Part shown: piece after piece, positions 37,431 through 47,229 of the stretch
Layout: the number at the start of each line of letters is the position of its first letter
Numbering within the stretch: the first letter of the stretch is position 1
NCBI GenBank assembly: GCA_944381555.1
Contig: CALWLL010000052.1
Coordinates: 48,166 to 112,165 of the forward strand
DNA: 64,000 nucleotides
Source of the DNA: an uncultured Agathobacter sp.
Lineage (GTDB): Bacteria > Bacillota > Clostridia > Lachnospirales > Lachnospiraceae
Direction of reading: 5' to 3'
Notes under the pieces: model-generated
The model's database searches: none
The model's input: the letters and a program-made list of their open reading frames with translations, nothing else
What the model was told of the DNA's origin: nothing
Program-made: the position numbers and the translations under genes

Positions 37431-39712
37431 TATACTTCACCAACCTTATAAGACAGTGCGTCGATTGTTATACCATCAACTGCTGCACTATTTTCTGAAT
37501 AGTTTACATAAATAACAACGCCGTTGTCATAAGTTACTTTTGTTACACCATTATCCATTCTTACATGGTCAATGATAAACGCACCCTCCACCTGTTCTGC
37601 AATAGCACGAAGCGCAGCATCATATTCAATAACGATATCCTTATAGATGTCAAACTGTGTGCTAAACAAATCGGATGAATTGGTATAGATCAATGCAGAT
37701 GAATTCTCGTGTGTTAAGTAGAAGGAAGGATATACCCCTGATTCCACCAACTGTAAGAAGAACTCTGTCTTATCTGCTTCAAAGTTTACATAATCCGAAT
37801 ACATTGGAAGTATTCCTTTTAATACCAAAGAAAGGAATGGTACTTCTTCATCCACATACATATATTCTGAGGAGCCAAGAGGCATATCCAAAAAACTGTC
37901 TGTATGATTCCACAAATATGCAAATGGCTGTTCTAACACCAGATTGACACTTTCATCAATGGATGAAACCGCATCTGCATAAATGTCTGCCGTATCATAT
38001 CTGTCATAATAAACGCCTCTTGAACTGTAAGAAAAGATACTGTTTGAAATACCGGCAAGCGCGATATTATCTGCTCCCTTCTTTGTGTAACTCTTTATAA
38101 ATTTTTCTAACTTCTCCTGGGTAACACCCGGCATCAGGTAATAGAATGTATCATATACCTGCTCATTTACCTCTTCTTCAAAGGTTCTCTTGTTGACCAT
38201 TTTCATTGCATCGAAGGTTGTGAGATTTGTTCTTGCATTGATGCGCAACGCGTCATTGTAAAGATAAATATTGTAACCGTTCTCTGCCGATTCGTTAATG
38301 AGCTTTGTCAAAGCATTGGTTCCGCCGATAGTGCTGTCTGCTTTATAAGAGTTAATCGGAAGCTCGTATAATCCTCCGCTCTGCCAGCCTTTGTAAATGG
38401 TCAGAAGGTTTTTCACTCCTGCTTTCTGAAGGGTTTTATACATTTCTTCAATCTGCTCTACCGTTGTCATGGTAACTGCCGTTGTTCCCATAAGAAATTC
38501 TTCCCTGTCTGTTCCAAGAAAGTCTACTCTTGTGTTATAAGAAGTATCTTTTATTGAAACCAGCTTATTATCCAGAAGATATTCGCGATACGCAACTGCC
38601 ATGCCGGAATAATCTGCATCATCACCGCTTAAAAGCATATAGCGGACGGTAAGGTCACTATGCATACGGTCTGTTTCTACTGATTTTACAGTACCGGAGT
38701 TCGACTGGTTCAATGGCTGAACATATACGGTACGAAGCACAAAACGTGCAAAACAGCGGTTGTAATTAACCAGCGCGCCATTCGGCTGTGCTTCAATATA
38801 CGCCCTCTTCTCACCGTCTTCTACTACTGCAAGGTATGCCAGTTCATCTTCTGTATGCGCCATACCAAAGATTGGTGCGATTACTTTATTCGCATCAACA
38901 ACCGTATCGTATTCTCCCCATAGGTAGGACTGCGTTGTTTTTTCGGCAAAGCCAGCGTCGTTTCCATAAATCATCTGTGAAAACCCGGTAGGATACCTGC
39001 CTTCCTTGTTATCCAGATAAATAAGCGCGCCGTTTCCGTCCGGAACTAACATATAGCCTTCCTGTTCATCCATATAGGTATACCCCATAAACGGATAGAG
39101 GGAAATCGTTCCGATATAGTTATTTGCTTTGTACTCAACAATGGATTCTTCCGGTACATTTACCACAAATTCATCCCCGTCTAAATATGCTTCTACGGTT
39201 AAGCCAAACTCATATTCCGTGAAATAAATCTTTGCAGAAAAACCATTGTCTGTGTATGTCACTTCTTTCGTGTGTTCACAGGTTAACAGGTCCACCTGAA
39301 AGGTATCGTTTGTTCCAACAATCGCGGTAAGAACAACGCCCGACTTCATATACCCCTGCCATGTGGCATTGTTTGTTCCGTCATCTTTTGCATCGCTAAG
39401 TGTCGTTTCAAGCAATTTTCCTGTCTGTTTGTTTTCTAAGATAACAGAAAGTCTTGGCTCGTAAAAGTACATCCTGTAAGTATCACTTTCAGCAATTACC
39501 TTGTAATCTGCCATTGTTACAGGCTCTTCTGTTGCTGCTGTGCCTGCATTTTCCGTATCTGTCGGCTTTGGAGGCTGCGTATCCTTGTTCTGCGTATCTT
39601 CTGTCTGTGTTCCTTCCGTGCCTGTTGCAAAGAAGGATGTAGCAGGAATCGCTGTAATCACTACTGCGGCAGCCAAAACGAATGCTATAATTTTCTTTTT
39701 TCTAGAATCCAA
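37430..39712 (-). CDS. DUF5696 family secreted/membrane-anchored protein
   Basis: A 760-aa protein. It has an N-terminal hydrophobic segment (IIAFVLAAAVVITAIPATSFF) acting as signal or anchor, a Thr/Glu/Pro-rich linker, then a large extracellular region. The start of that region is beta-rich (YRMYFYEPRLSVILENKQTGKLLETT); the later part resembles a TIM-barrel-like arrangement (MYKTLQKAGVKNLLTIYKGWQSGG). I match it to DUF5696 by recollection. The family is repeatedly found between CUT1 permease genes, as here, and its role is unknown. Confidence 0.8.
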   Translation of the reverse strand: MDSRKKKIIAFVLAAAVVITAIPATSFFATGTEGTQTEDTQNKDTQPPKPTDTENAGTAATEEPVTMADYKVIAESDTYRMYFYEPRLSVILENKQTGKLLETTLSDAKDDGTNNATWQGYMKSGVVLTAIVGTNDTFQVDLLTCEHTKEVTYTDNGFSAKIYFTEYEFGLTVEAYLDGDEFVVNVPEESIVEYKANNYIGTISLYPFMGYTYMDEQEGYMLVPDGNGALIYLDNKEGRYPTGFSQMIYGNDAGFAEKTTQSYLWGEYDTVVDANKVIAPIFGMAHTEDELAYLAVVEDGEKRAYIEAQPNGALVNYNRCFARFVLRTVYVQPLNQSNSGTVKSVETDRMHSDLTVRYMLLSGDDADYSGMAVAYREYLLDNKLVSIKDTSYNTRVDFLGTDREEFLMGTTAVTMTTVEQIEEMYKTLQKAGVKNLLTIYKGWQSGGLYELPINSYKADSTIGGTNALTKLINESAENGYNIYLYNDALRINARTNLTTFDAMKMVNKRTFEEEVNEQVYDTFYYLMPGVTQEKLEKFIKSYTKKGADNIALAGISNSIFSYSSRGVYYDRYDTADIYADAVSSIDESVNLVLEQPFAYLWNHTDSFLDMPLGSSEYMYVDEEVPFLSLVLKGILPMYSDYVNFEADKTEFFLQLVESGVYPSFYLTHENSSALIYTNSSDLFSTQFDIYKDIVIEYDAALRAIAEQVEGAFIIDHVRMDNGVTKVTYDNGVVIYVNYSENSAAVDGITIDALSYKVGEV

Positions 39713-41771
39713 GACGATACACCACCTCTCCGACTACAGCACTGATAAATTCAAATACCTGCGCCCATAATACATAGATAATAAAGATAAGCAGCGCCAT
39801 AATCAATATTGCAAAAAATGTTAAACCGATTATCTTAAACGTTTCATTTGCAGTATAGTTGTTGACTTCTTTTATGGCAAGAACGGCAAGAACCACTACC
39901 CATGTAATCATAATGATTTGTGTTAATGTGATTAAAAACTGTTCATTATCTGTTACTACATGTGATAATACAAAAATCACAGGGTTTAAGATAATGTATG
40001 GCATTAAGCTGTAACAGAAATAGGTATAAATCTTCTTAACCGTACCTTCACCTTCGTTAATGGTGCATACTAAGTAGTTGCATGCCGTTAAAGCAGCTAT
40101 AACGATAACCACAGTTCCGATATCGGATAAAATCTCATATCTGCCTTCGCGTATACCCATCTGAAGCTTCTGAAGGAAACCGCAGAGATATTTACTGATA
40201 ACATATTCAACCGTAAAAATACCAAGAATGATACTTGGCGCTGCCCATGAGGCGCGTCCTTCTCTTGCAATTCCATAAGAGCCATCAATTGGATGCTTCA
40301 TAAAATAGCCTGCATAACACAGATTTGATACCACTGTATTTTCTTTTGCACGAGCAACTGCATTGCGTACACCGTTAAAAATGCCTTTTTTCTTATCAAG
40401 AGTTTTCAGAACCTTAACCATGATGTATAGAGCAACTGCAACAATCAGCACCGTCACAAGATTTCTCTTTAACCATTCGTTTCGAATTTCCCAGTAGGAT
40501 TCCGAATACCCTTCATAATCTTTTGCAAGTTTTGCATAATGAAGCGCCATCTCATAATTTTCTTCCTGGAAGTATGCTCTGCCCATAGCCTTATTTGCAT
40601 AGTCAAACATACTGTTCATCTTAAGAACCTCTGTCAGCGGCTCTTTACTTTCAGTATAACGGCCGGTTGAGTAGAGATTCAATGCTTCATGAAGAAGATT
40701 GGTAAACTCTGTCGGCTCATATACCTGAATCTGGTTCTTATCCGCATCTAATACATAAATTCTGTCGCTGGTATCTGTCTGGATGCTTGCAGCAATCGTA
40801 GAAAGACCTACCCGCTGTGAACCATCATCAGGACCTCCGAATACGAAAAGAAGCTCCCCTTCGTTATTGTATTCATAAATATACCCCTGCTGGTCCACAA
40901 CAAAGATATTGTCATGTCCCCCTGAGCATACCGCCGCCGGAATATCCGCATATCCCGGACAGCTTTCAATCAAATTTTTACCGGCGATATTTAATCGCTT
41001 TAACGTAGTTTCTTTTTCACCTCGCGTAACTGTAAGGATGAGGCCCTTATCGTCAATCGCTAAATTGTCCGGTGTTGCAGGAATATTGCTTACCATTTTT
41101 GCCCTCTGTGCATCTGTTGCTATAGCACGCCGGAAAATGGTCCACAGGTCAGCGGAAGCAAAGTTCGTGCCAAAGTATCCTAAGAACGTTCCCCCTTCTG
41201 TCGGAGAAATCTCTACAATACCATTGGTATTGGATTCGCAGATAATATACATAATTCCCGCATCGTTTACCACAATTTTGATTGGCAGGAAGCTCGTTGT
41301 TTCACCATACAGCGGACTGGTCGGCTTTGTGTACTTATTTAACAAATTACCGCTTTCATCAAATTCAAATACGGCTTCTGCATCTCTGTCAGCTACATAA
41401 ACGTGTTTATTGTCTGTAACATATACGCCTCTTGGTGATACTAAAGTTCCTTCGCCGATGGTTTTAATCAGTTCCCCTTCGAGAGTTCCTACAATAATAC
41501 GGGCATTTTTTGTATCAGCCACATATATTTCACCATCTTCTGTCACACACATATCGTTAGCGCCGCTCCATGCCAAATCGCCAAATTTTGTGAGTGTGGC
41601 ATAGGCTTCATACGCCGTCTGTGTTTCCTGAATATAACCATATCCGTCTACCATATAAGTTTTATATGGCGTTTCTGCATATACCGTCATGGTATCTAAC
41701 CCTGTAATCAGGGTAACTGCGACCAGAAAGACAGCAGAAACTTTTAACATAATACTTTTGATATTTTTCAT
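39702..41771 (-). CDS. NHL-repeat/TPR protein with C-terminal Yip1-like membrane domain
   Basis: A 689-aa membrane protein. A signal-like N-terminus is followed by an extracellular NHL/beta-propeller part (GDLAWSGANDMCVTEDGEIYVADTKNARIIV; SPRGVYVTDNKHVYVADRDAEAV; DRIYVLDADKNQIQVYEP), a short TPR pair (LNLYSTGRYTESKEPLTEVL, AMGRAYFQEENYEMAL), one helix, and then about five helices of Yip1 type to the C-terminus. The stop overlaps the DUF5696 start by 11 bases. Its place between two permease pairs suggests a structural or sensing role for the importer, not established. Confidence 0.8.
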   Translation of the reverse strand: MKNIKSIMLKVSAVFLVAVTLITGLDTMTVYAETPYKTYMVDGYGYIQETQTAYEAYATLTKFGDLAWSGANDMCVTEDGEIYVADTKNARIIVGTLEGELIKTIGEGTLVSPRGVYVTDNKHVYVADRDAEAVFEFDESGNLLNKYTKPTSPLYGETTSFLPIKIVVNDAGIMYIICESNTNGIVEISPTEGGTFLGYFGTNFASADLWTIFRRAIATDAQRAKMVSNIPATPDNLAIDDKGLILTVTRGEKETTLKRLNIAGKNLIESCPGYADIPAAVCSGGHDNIFVVDQQGYIYEYNNEGELLFVFGGPDDGSQRVGLSTIAASIQTDTSDRIYVLDADKNQIQVYEPTEFTNLLHEALNLYSTGRYTESKEPLTEVLKMNSMFDYANKAMGRAYFQEENYEMALHYAKLAKDYEGYSESYWEIRNEWLKRNLVTVLIVAVALYIMVKVLKTLDKKKGIFNGVRNAVARAKENTVVSNLCYAGYFMKHPIDGSYGIAREGRASWAAPSIILGIFTVEYVISKYLCGFLQKLQMGIREGRYEILSDIGTVVIVIAALTACNYLVCTINEGEGTVKKIYTYFCYSLMPYIILNPVIFVLSHVVTDNEQFLITLTQIIMITWVVVLAVLAIKEVNNYTANETFKIIGLTFFAILIMALLIFIIYVLWAQVFEFISAVVGEVVYRLGF

Positions 41772-41788
41772 GTTTTCTGCCCTCTTTC

Positions 41789-42658
41789 TTATTTGATACC
41801 TGAATTAGCCATTGTATTCATAACCTTATTCTGTAAGATTACAAACAGAATCAGGTTCGGCAGGAACATAATCAGGGATGCGGCTGCCGCCATACCCTGA
41901 CCTGCTACTGCATTATTGGCATTTACAAGTGTATTCATATAGAACGTCAGTGTCTTTAATCCTTCATCCTCTACGAAGTAGTTTGAAGTTTCCATATTCG
42001 TCCATACCTGCTGGAAAACAAGGATTGCTGCTGTCGCAATCGCAGGTTTAATCATCGGAATGATAACCTTTCTATATACCTGAAAATCTGTCGCGCCATC
42101 GATGTAAGCAGCTTCGATCAAAGAATCAGGCACCTGGTCTACGAACTGTTTTACAAGGAACAATGCAACTGGTAATGCAACCAGAGGAAGAATATGCGCT
42201 AACATGGTATTATTGATACCAAAGAAACAGATAACCAGATATCTTGGGATTAACACTGCCGTTGCAACGAACATAATGGCAATCTGGTTAATCTGCAGCA
42301 TCATGCTTCTGCCTTTAAACTTTAATTTGGAAAGCGCAAAGGCTGTTAATGTCGTCAATAACAGGGAAAGTCCGACTGTAAGACCTGTTACAACAATACT
42401 GTTAAAGATGTAACGCGTCAGCGGGATACTCGCTGTGTCACTAAATTTTCCTAACTTCACAAAATTATCCAAGGTAGGATTATTTACAAAGAAAGTTGGC
42501 GGGAAAGCGAAAAGCTCTTCCATTGGCTTAAATGCGTGATTGATAATAAATACGATCGGCATCGCCATGAAAATTACCAGAGGAAGAATGATTGCAATGA
42601 TCTTTAACTGGCTTTTTTCAAATTTCTGTGGGTTAATTCTTTTTCCTTTATATGCCAT
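41789..42658 (-). CDS. Carbohydrate ABC permease, MalG-type (importer 1)
   Basis: A 289-aa permease with about six helices and EAA loop EAAYIDGATDFQVYRKVIIP. It forms the channel with the permease encoded 17 bases upstream and receives substrate from the 991-aa binding protein. It is separated from the NHL/Yip1 gene by only 17 bases, so all these genes are one operon read from the promoter near 46690. Confidence 0.93.
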   Translation of the reverse strand: MAYKGKRINPQKFEKSQLKIIAIILPLVIFMAMPIVFIINHAFKPMEELFAFPPTFFVNNPTLDNFVKLGKFSDTASIPLTRYIFNSIVVTGLTVGLSLLLTTLTAFALSKLKFKGRSMMLQINQIAIMFVATAVLIPRYLVICFFGINNTMLAHILPLVALPVALFLVKQFVDQVPDSLIEAAYIDGATDFQVYRKVIIPMIKPAIATAAILVFQQVWTNMETSNYFVEDEGLKTLTFYMNTLVNANNAVAGQGMAAAASLIMFLPNLILFVILQNKVMNTMANSGIK

Positions 42659-42674
42659 GCTTACCTCCTCCTTT

Positions 42675-43646
42675 CTAATCTTTTTCTACAAGCAATGCAT
42701 TTGCTGCTTTAGAGAAAATCTGTACAATGAGAAGCAGTGCTACGGAAACCGCTGCTGCATAGCCCATTTCATAACGTAAGAAACCATAGTCCTCAATGTG
42801 GTTTACAATCAACTGTGATGCATAGCCCGGTGAAGGGTTGCCTACCAGCAATGCGGAAATCGTACCGTTCTGGAATGCATTTACGATTGCCATAACTGCC
42901 GCAAAGAGCATCTGCGGCTTCATCTGTGGAATGGTTACATAAATCATTTCCTGAAAACGATTCTTAACACCGTCGATAGCCGCCGCTTCGTACAGCGATT
43001 CGTCCGAGTTTAAGATACCCGCAATCATGGAAAGGAAGCCGATACCCATAGAAGACCATAACCCGATGATAATAACGATAGGAAGAACGTAATCCGCACT
43101 TACCAGCCAGATAATCGGTTCTGTAATAATACCAAGGCTCATTAACCAACTGTTTAACAAACCTGTCTGGTCGCCTGAGAAGATAACCTTCCAGAGTACC
43201 GTCATCGCAACACCGGTTGTCAGACTTGGCGAGTAAAGAATCAACGCAAAAATAGTTCTTGGCACTTTGGATAAGTTACATAATGCCCATGCAAGGATGA
43301 AGGATAATACATATCCTCCTACACCAACTACAACCGCATATACAACTGTATTCGGCAATACATACTGCATGAATACCTCGTCATTGGTAAGAAGGGTAAT
43401 GTAATTTAAAAATCCCACGAAATCCGGCCACTCCAATGCATTGAAGTTGGTAAAAGAAAGAACTACCGCCAGCACTACCGGAATCAGAATAAAAATTGTA
43501 AAAATCAATGCATACGGTAAGACAAACAGATAGCCGTTTACATTGTTTTCTCTTTTTGCAATTTTATTACGCTTTTTCTTTGCCGGCTTTACATCCGGCT
43601 TTGTTTCTACAACCTGAGGCGCATTATCTTTTAAATTTTCACTCAT
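42675..43646 (-). CDS. Sugar ABC permease, MalF-type (importer 1)
   Basis: A 323-aa permease with six or so helices after a lysine-rich N-terminal tail, and EAA loop [21 protein letters not shown]. It partners the permease just downstream. The stop of the binding-protein gene lies 14 bases upstream. Confidence 0.93.
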   Translation of the reverse strand: MSENLKDNAPQVVETKPDVKPAKKKRNKIAKRENNVNGYLFVLPYALIFTIFILIPVVLAVVLSFTNFNALEWPDFVGFLNYITLLTNDEVFMQYVLPNTVVYAVVVGVGGYVLSFILAWALCNLSKVPRTIFALILYSPSLTTGVAMTVLWKVIFSGDQTGLLNSWLMSLGIITEPIIWLVSADYVLPIVIIIGLWSSMGIGFLSMIAGILNSDESLYEAAAIDGVKNRFQEMIYVTIPQMKPQMLFAAVMAIVNAFQNGTISALLVGNPSPGYASQLIVNHIEDYGFLRYEMGYAAAVSVALLLIVQIFSKAANALLVEKD

Positions 43647-43660
43647 AATCTGTCACCTCA

Positions 43661-46636
43661 CTAATCTTCCCGCCCAAGGATTTCCTTGACGCTTTCGATA
43701 GTCGGAATCTTATACTCTTTGAGTACATTGCCCTCACTGTCGATATAGCCGAATTCCTCAAGCTTTCTGTCAAACTCCCGGTTGATTGTTTTTACAGCCT
43801 CGTCAATACGCGTCTGTTCATTATCACCGTTAACTACAATATCATTAAATGCATTACTCATTTCGCGCTCTAAAAGATAGGTACCTGGAACACGCGCAAC
43901 GTCAACCACGTTCTTGGCAAATTCCATAATTACTTCTTTATCATCCGTATCCCAAGGGAGCTGTGCAAACGCTTCCATGTTTGCGGTCGGCCACATATAT
44001 TCATCGCCATATGTAATCTGAAGCGTCTGACCAAACTCAGCCTGTACGTCTGTGGATGACCACCATTTTACAAATTCCCATGCTTTTTGTTCTCTTTCCG
44101 AGTCGCTCTTAAAAATTACAGTTCCTTCTGCACAGCCGCAGGTACTGCTGTTAATGGTGCCATCTTCATTTAATGTTCCCGGTGCTACTGCAATCTCCCA
44201 TGAACTAGAGAGCTCCGGAGCTGCGTTTGTCAAAAGGTTATATACAGAGTAGTCTGCAATACCGATTGGCATATCACCGTTTCTGAAGTGCTGATAGAAG
44301 TTATCAATATTGACCGGCATATCATAAACCGTAAAAAGGTCTGTCAGTGCAGTAAATCCTGCCACCGCCTCTTCTTCCCCAAGTGCCGTGCCTTTATCTG
44401 CCGTATCATAATAAAGGGAGCCGCCGTTTTGTACGATAAGCGGCGTTGTCCCGTGAAAGTTTCTCATAAGAAGCATACCGGATGCCGGATAATAGAAATC
44501 CAGTCCCCTCATCTGCAATTCCGGAAGCATATCAATTACCTCATCCATTGTCTTAGGAACTTCCAATCCTAATTTTTCCAATGTATCCGTACGGTAATAT
44601 AGTACCCAGAAGTTCATGGTTTCCGGCATGGAATATACACTGTCGCCAATCGTTCCCGTTAAAAAGAACCCCGGTTCGTAAGGCGCTGCAACCTCTTTAA
44701 AATCCTCAAACTGTGTCATATCTACAAGCGCGCCCCGAATGGCAAGCTCATATGGAACCGTGTAGTTGATACCCGTTGCAATATCCGGTGCGTTGCCGGA
44801 TGAGTTCGCAAGTACCAGTTTGTACTGGTCAGGCATGATGCTGATGTCTACTTCAATTCCCGTTTGAGGGGTAAACTGTTCATCAATCATTTTCTGCATA
44901 ATCTGTACATACTGGCTGGAGCGGCTTACCCATACCTGTAAGTGTTCGGGATCGGTATTGCTTGTTGAATATGCCTGATCCGTGAAGGATGCAATGAAGC
45001 GTAAAATATTCATCCAAATTGAGTGGAAAAATCCAGGGGCCTTTGGAAGCTCTGCATCCTCCTGATAAATATAAATACGATCGATGGAAATATTGTTTTT
45101 AATTAAATTATCGATTGTATTAGCCAGATGTCTGTTTACCGAATTGGCGCTTGTAGAAAGTTCTCCAATACGATAAGGAATCTCGTCCGGATTGTCTGCA
45201 AGACTGATTAACTGTTCTGCGGCAATAATCATAGAAGACATAACAGCTACATTCTTATCGCTGTTGCTGTAAATAAGCATACTTTCTTCTAATTCAAACA
45301 ATTTCTCCGCATAACCATACAGTTTTTCCTCAAGATCCGGAATGTATTTTGATAATTTTAAGTCTCTGTACTTATCCGAGTTTGTACCTGCAACCTTTGT
45401 AATTTCAAGTGCAAGGTCATTAACGCCGGACATAATTTCATCAATTCCCTCCATTACTTCACGGATAGCATCCATGCTGATGGTAAAGGAAATGGTATGT
45501 ACGCCTTCTTCCAGATATACGCTTAAATTGTTTCCGTCACTATCCGTGAGTGTTTGGGTCTTGTACTTCGTACTATAATTCATTCCATAAGATTCAAAAG
45601 CGGCATTCGGAATCTTTCCATCAATTCTTACATCAAAAAATACTCTAAAGTCCGTCTTGTCAGACTGCTTGTAGTTCATTCCTATATAATAGTAACCGGC
45701 CTTTTCTACCTTAAACTGATAGCTGACAGTCTGTCCTGCCGTATCAAAGGAAGTAGAATCTAATGTATTTAGTCTGGTATCTACTGTTTCATATGGATAA
45801 ACACTTGTATCAAATTCTGCAATTCCGTGAATGGATGAGCTGTTTGCCTCAAAAATGTCCTCGCCCTGAATTGTGATAATTTCATTACCCTCAGCAGCTT
45901 CAGAGCCTTTGTACGCTTCTGTTTCAAACGGAGCGCAAAGTGTAAGGTTTCCTAATAAGAAGTTGCCTTCGTTTACAGTCAATGAGAACACATGCGTTCC
46001 TGCTTTCAGTTCAACCGCAAGCGGTGCGGAATGTCTGTAACTGGAATCCATCAGATATTTTTCTTCCCAGCGGATTATCTTGTTCGGAACCGTAACAAGT
46101 TCGTTGCCGTATCTGTCATAAGAAGGTTCTTCGTCCGGCGCCCAGTAGGTTTCAAATTCCAAATTCCTGCATTCATAGAACAGATATTCTCCGTCAACCT
46201 GCATGGCCATCTCAATCGGGAGAATGGATTCATCATAGGACAGATAATCAAACAGCACAAAATACTGTCCATCCTCCGGCACAGTTACAGCAATGCTTAC
46301 TGTATCATCCAGTTCCATGTCCAGTACTTTATCTGCTCCACCGTATTCCCTGGTTTCATCGGTAAGCTCCGCAGTTCCTATATCTGAAATACTTTGTTCA
46401 AGATGAACAACAACGTCCTCACCCTGATACTGCGGCAGGGTGTATTCAGAACTTATCTGCGTATAGTTGCTGGAAAGTCTCTCGCTGCTGTACTCCCCTG
46501 TGTAGCCAGAGTTGTCTGAACCTGTTGTCTGCTCTGCCTTCACTGGCGCAACACGAAAGCTTGTCAGACCAACGCATACCACAAGTCCAAACGCAACTAT
46601 TTTCGGGATAGCTTTTTTTATTCCTTTACGTCCCAT
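43661..46636 (-). CDS. Very large sugar-binding protein of an ABC importer with N-terminal carbohydrate-binding-like domains
   Basis: A 991-aa secreted protein, about twice the usual size. A signal peptide (ending near VKAEQ) has no lipobox Cys. The N-terminal half shows two CBM-like beta domains (GTHVFSLTVNEGNFLLGNLTL; GEDIF...EGVHTISFTI) and a helical segment with DLALEITKVAG. From about residue 560 a standard family-1 binding domain follows (LQVWVSRSSQYVQIMQKMIDEQF; IGDSVYSMPETMNFWVLYYRTD). It is the first gene of the long importer operon. How it stays on the cell is unclear; the DUF5696 or NHL/Yip1 proteins could hold it (inference). Confidence 0.88.
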   Translation of the reverse strand: MGRKGIKKAIPKIVAFGLVVCVGLTSFRVAPVKAEQTTGSDNSGYTGEYSSERLSSNYTQISSEYTLPQYQGEDVVVHLEQSISDIGTAELTDETREYGGADKVLDMELDDTVSIAVTVPEDGQYFVLFDYLSYDESILPIEMAMQVDGEYLFYECRNLEFETYWAPDEEPSYDRYGNELVTVPNKIIRWEEKYLMDSSYRHSAPLAVELKAGTHVFSLTVNEGNFLLGNLTLCAPFETEAYKGSEAAEGNEIITIQGEDIFEANSSSIHGIAEFDTSVYPYETVDTRLNTLDSTSFDTAGQTVSYQFKVEKAGYYYIGMNYKQSDKTDFRVFFDVRIDGKIPNAAFESYGMNYSTKYKTQTLTDSDGNNLSVYLEEGVHTISFTISMDAIREVMEGIDEIMSGVNDLALEITKVAGTNSDKYRDLKLSKYIPDLEEKLYGYAEKLFELEESMLIYSNSDKNVAVMSSMIIAAEQLISLADNPDEIPYRIGELSTSANSVNRHLANTIDNLIKNNISIDRIYIYQEDAELPKAPGFFHSIWMNILRFIASFTDQAYSTSNTDPEHLQVWVSRSSQYVQIMQKMIDEQFTPQTGIEVDISIMPDQYKLVLANSSGNAPDIATGINYTVPYELAIRGALVDMTQFEDFKEVAAPYEPGFFLTGTIGDSVYSMPETMNFWVLYYRTDTLEKLGLEVPKTMDEVIDMLPELQMRGLDFYYPASGMLLMRNFHGTTPLIVQNGGSLYYDTADKGTALGEEEAVAGFTALTDLFTVYDMPVNIDNFYQHFRNGDMPIGIADYSVYNLLTNAAPELSSSWEIAVAPGTLNEDGTINSSTCGCAEGTVIFKSDSEREQKAWEFVKWWSSTDVQAEFGQTLQITYGDEYMWPTANMEAFAQLPWDTDDKEVIMEFAKNVVDVARVPGTYLLEREMSNAFNDIVVNGDNEQTRIDEAVKTINREFDRKLEEFGYIDSEGNVLKEYKIPTIESVKEILGRED

Positions 46637-46683
46637 AATTTCCTCCTTACTATTCCTTTTCCGTTTGGCAAAATAGTTAAATT

Positions 46684-46711
46684 ATTATAGCAATTTAATT
46701 TTTTTTAAATT
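46684..46711 (-). promoter_or_regulatory. Promoter and candidate operator of the large importer operon
   Basis: Extended -10 (TGCTATAAT; TATAAT at 46689-46684). The perfect palindrome AATTTA-N8-TAAATT (46711-46692) covers the -35 position, so binding there should block RNA polymerase. Its 6-8-6 layout matches the palindromes at 28040 and 48918. Confidence 0.55.
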
Positions 46712-46944
46712 ACTTTAGTTTTTTATATAATACTATGATAAGTAACAAAAGTCAATGCTATCCTTAGCCTTCTGTTTATGCTTTTGAACGAAGAAAATAC
46801 GCAAAAAACCATATAATTCTTAAATATTGCACAATTTTACCCCGTTTCATTTCGTATATTTTGCACAGTGTTTTAACTTGTTTTGTGCATATACGACAAA
46901 AACAAAGTTTCTTTTTGTTAATCAAGTCCAAAAACAAAATAGAA

Positions 46945-46970
46945 GGTGTCAATAAACCGTCTTTGACACC
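46945..46970 (-). terminator. Terminator after the small membrane protein gene
   Basis: Stem GGTGTCAA/TTGACACC (46945-46952 with 46963-46970), followed on the minus strand by TTCTATTTTGTTTTT. The 347-base gap 46637-46983 holds this terminator and the importer promoter; I see no gene in it. Confidence 0.7.
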
Positions 46971-46983
46971 CTCTACATATTTT

Positions 46984-47229
46984 TTATTTAAATTTTCGGT
47001 AAATCAATATCCCCGCATAAACCACTGATGTGATGATCGTCAGAATAATTCCATACCGGAGAATTTCTTCAAAGGAAGTGTGCCAGATATTCATAAGAAA
47101 GATGGATGCAAGAAGCAGCACAAACATCCAATACAGGAATGCGCACACTGTTACCACTGCCCACATCATGATATTTCTTACGACATCATATACCTTTTCC
47201 CTTACAACACTGTTACCCTGCTTACTCAT
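46984..47229 (-). CDS. Small two-helix membrane protein, unknown
   Basis: An 81-aa protein with two predicted transmembrane helices (about residues 20-46 and 55-76) and charged ends. Its ATG overlaps the last codons of the lipoprotein arabinanase gene by eight bases, so its synthesis is coupled to that gene. I recognise no family. Confidence 0.7.
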   Translation of the reverse strand: MSKQGNSVVREKVYDVVRNIMMWAVVTVCAFLYWMFVLLLASIFLMNIWHTSFEEILRYGIILTIITSVVYAGILIYRKFK

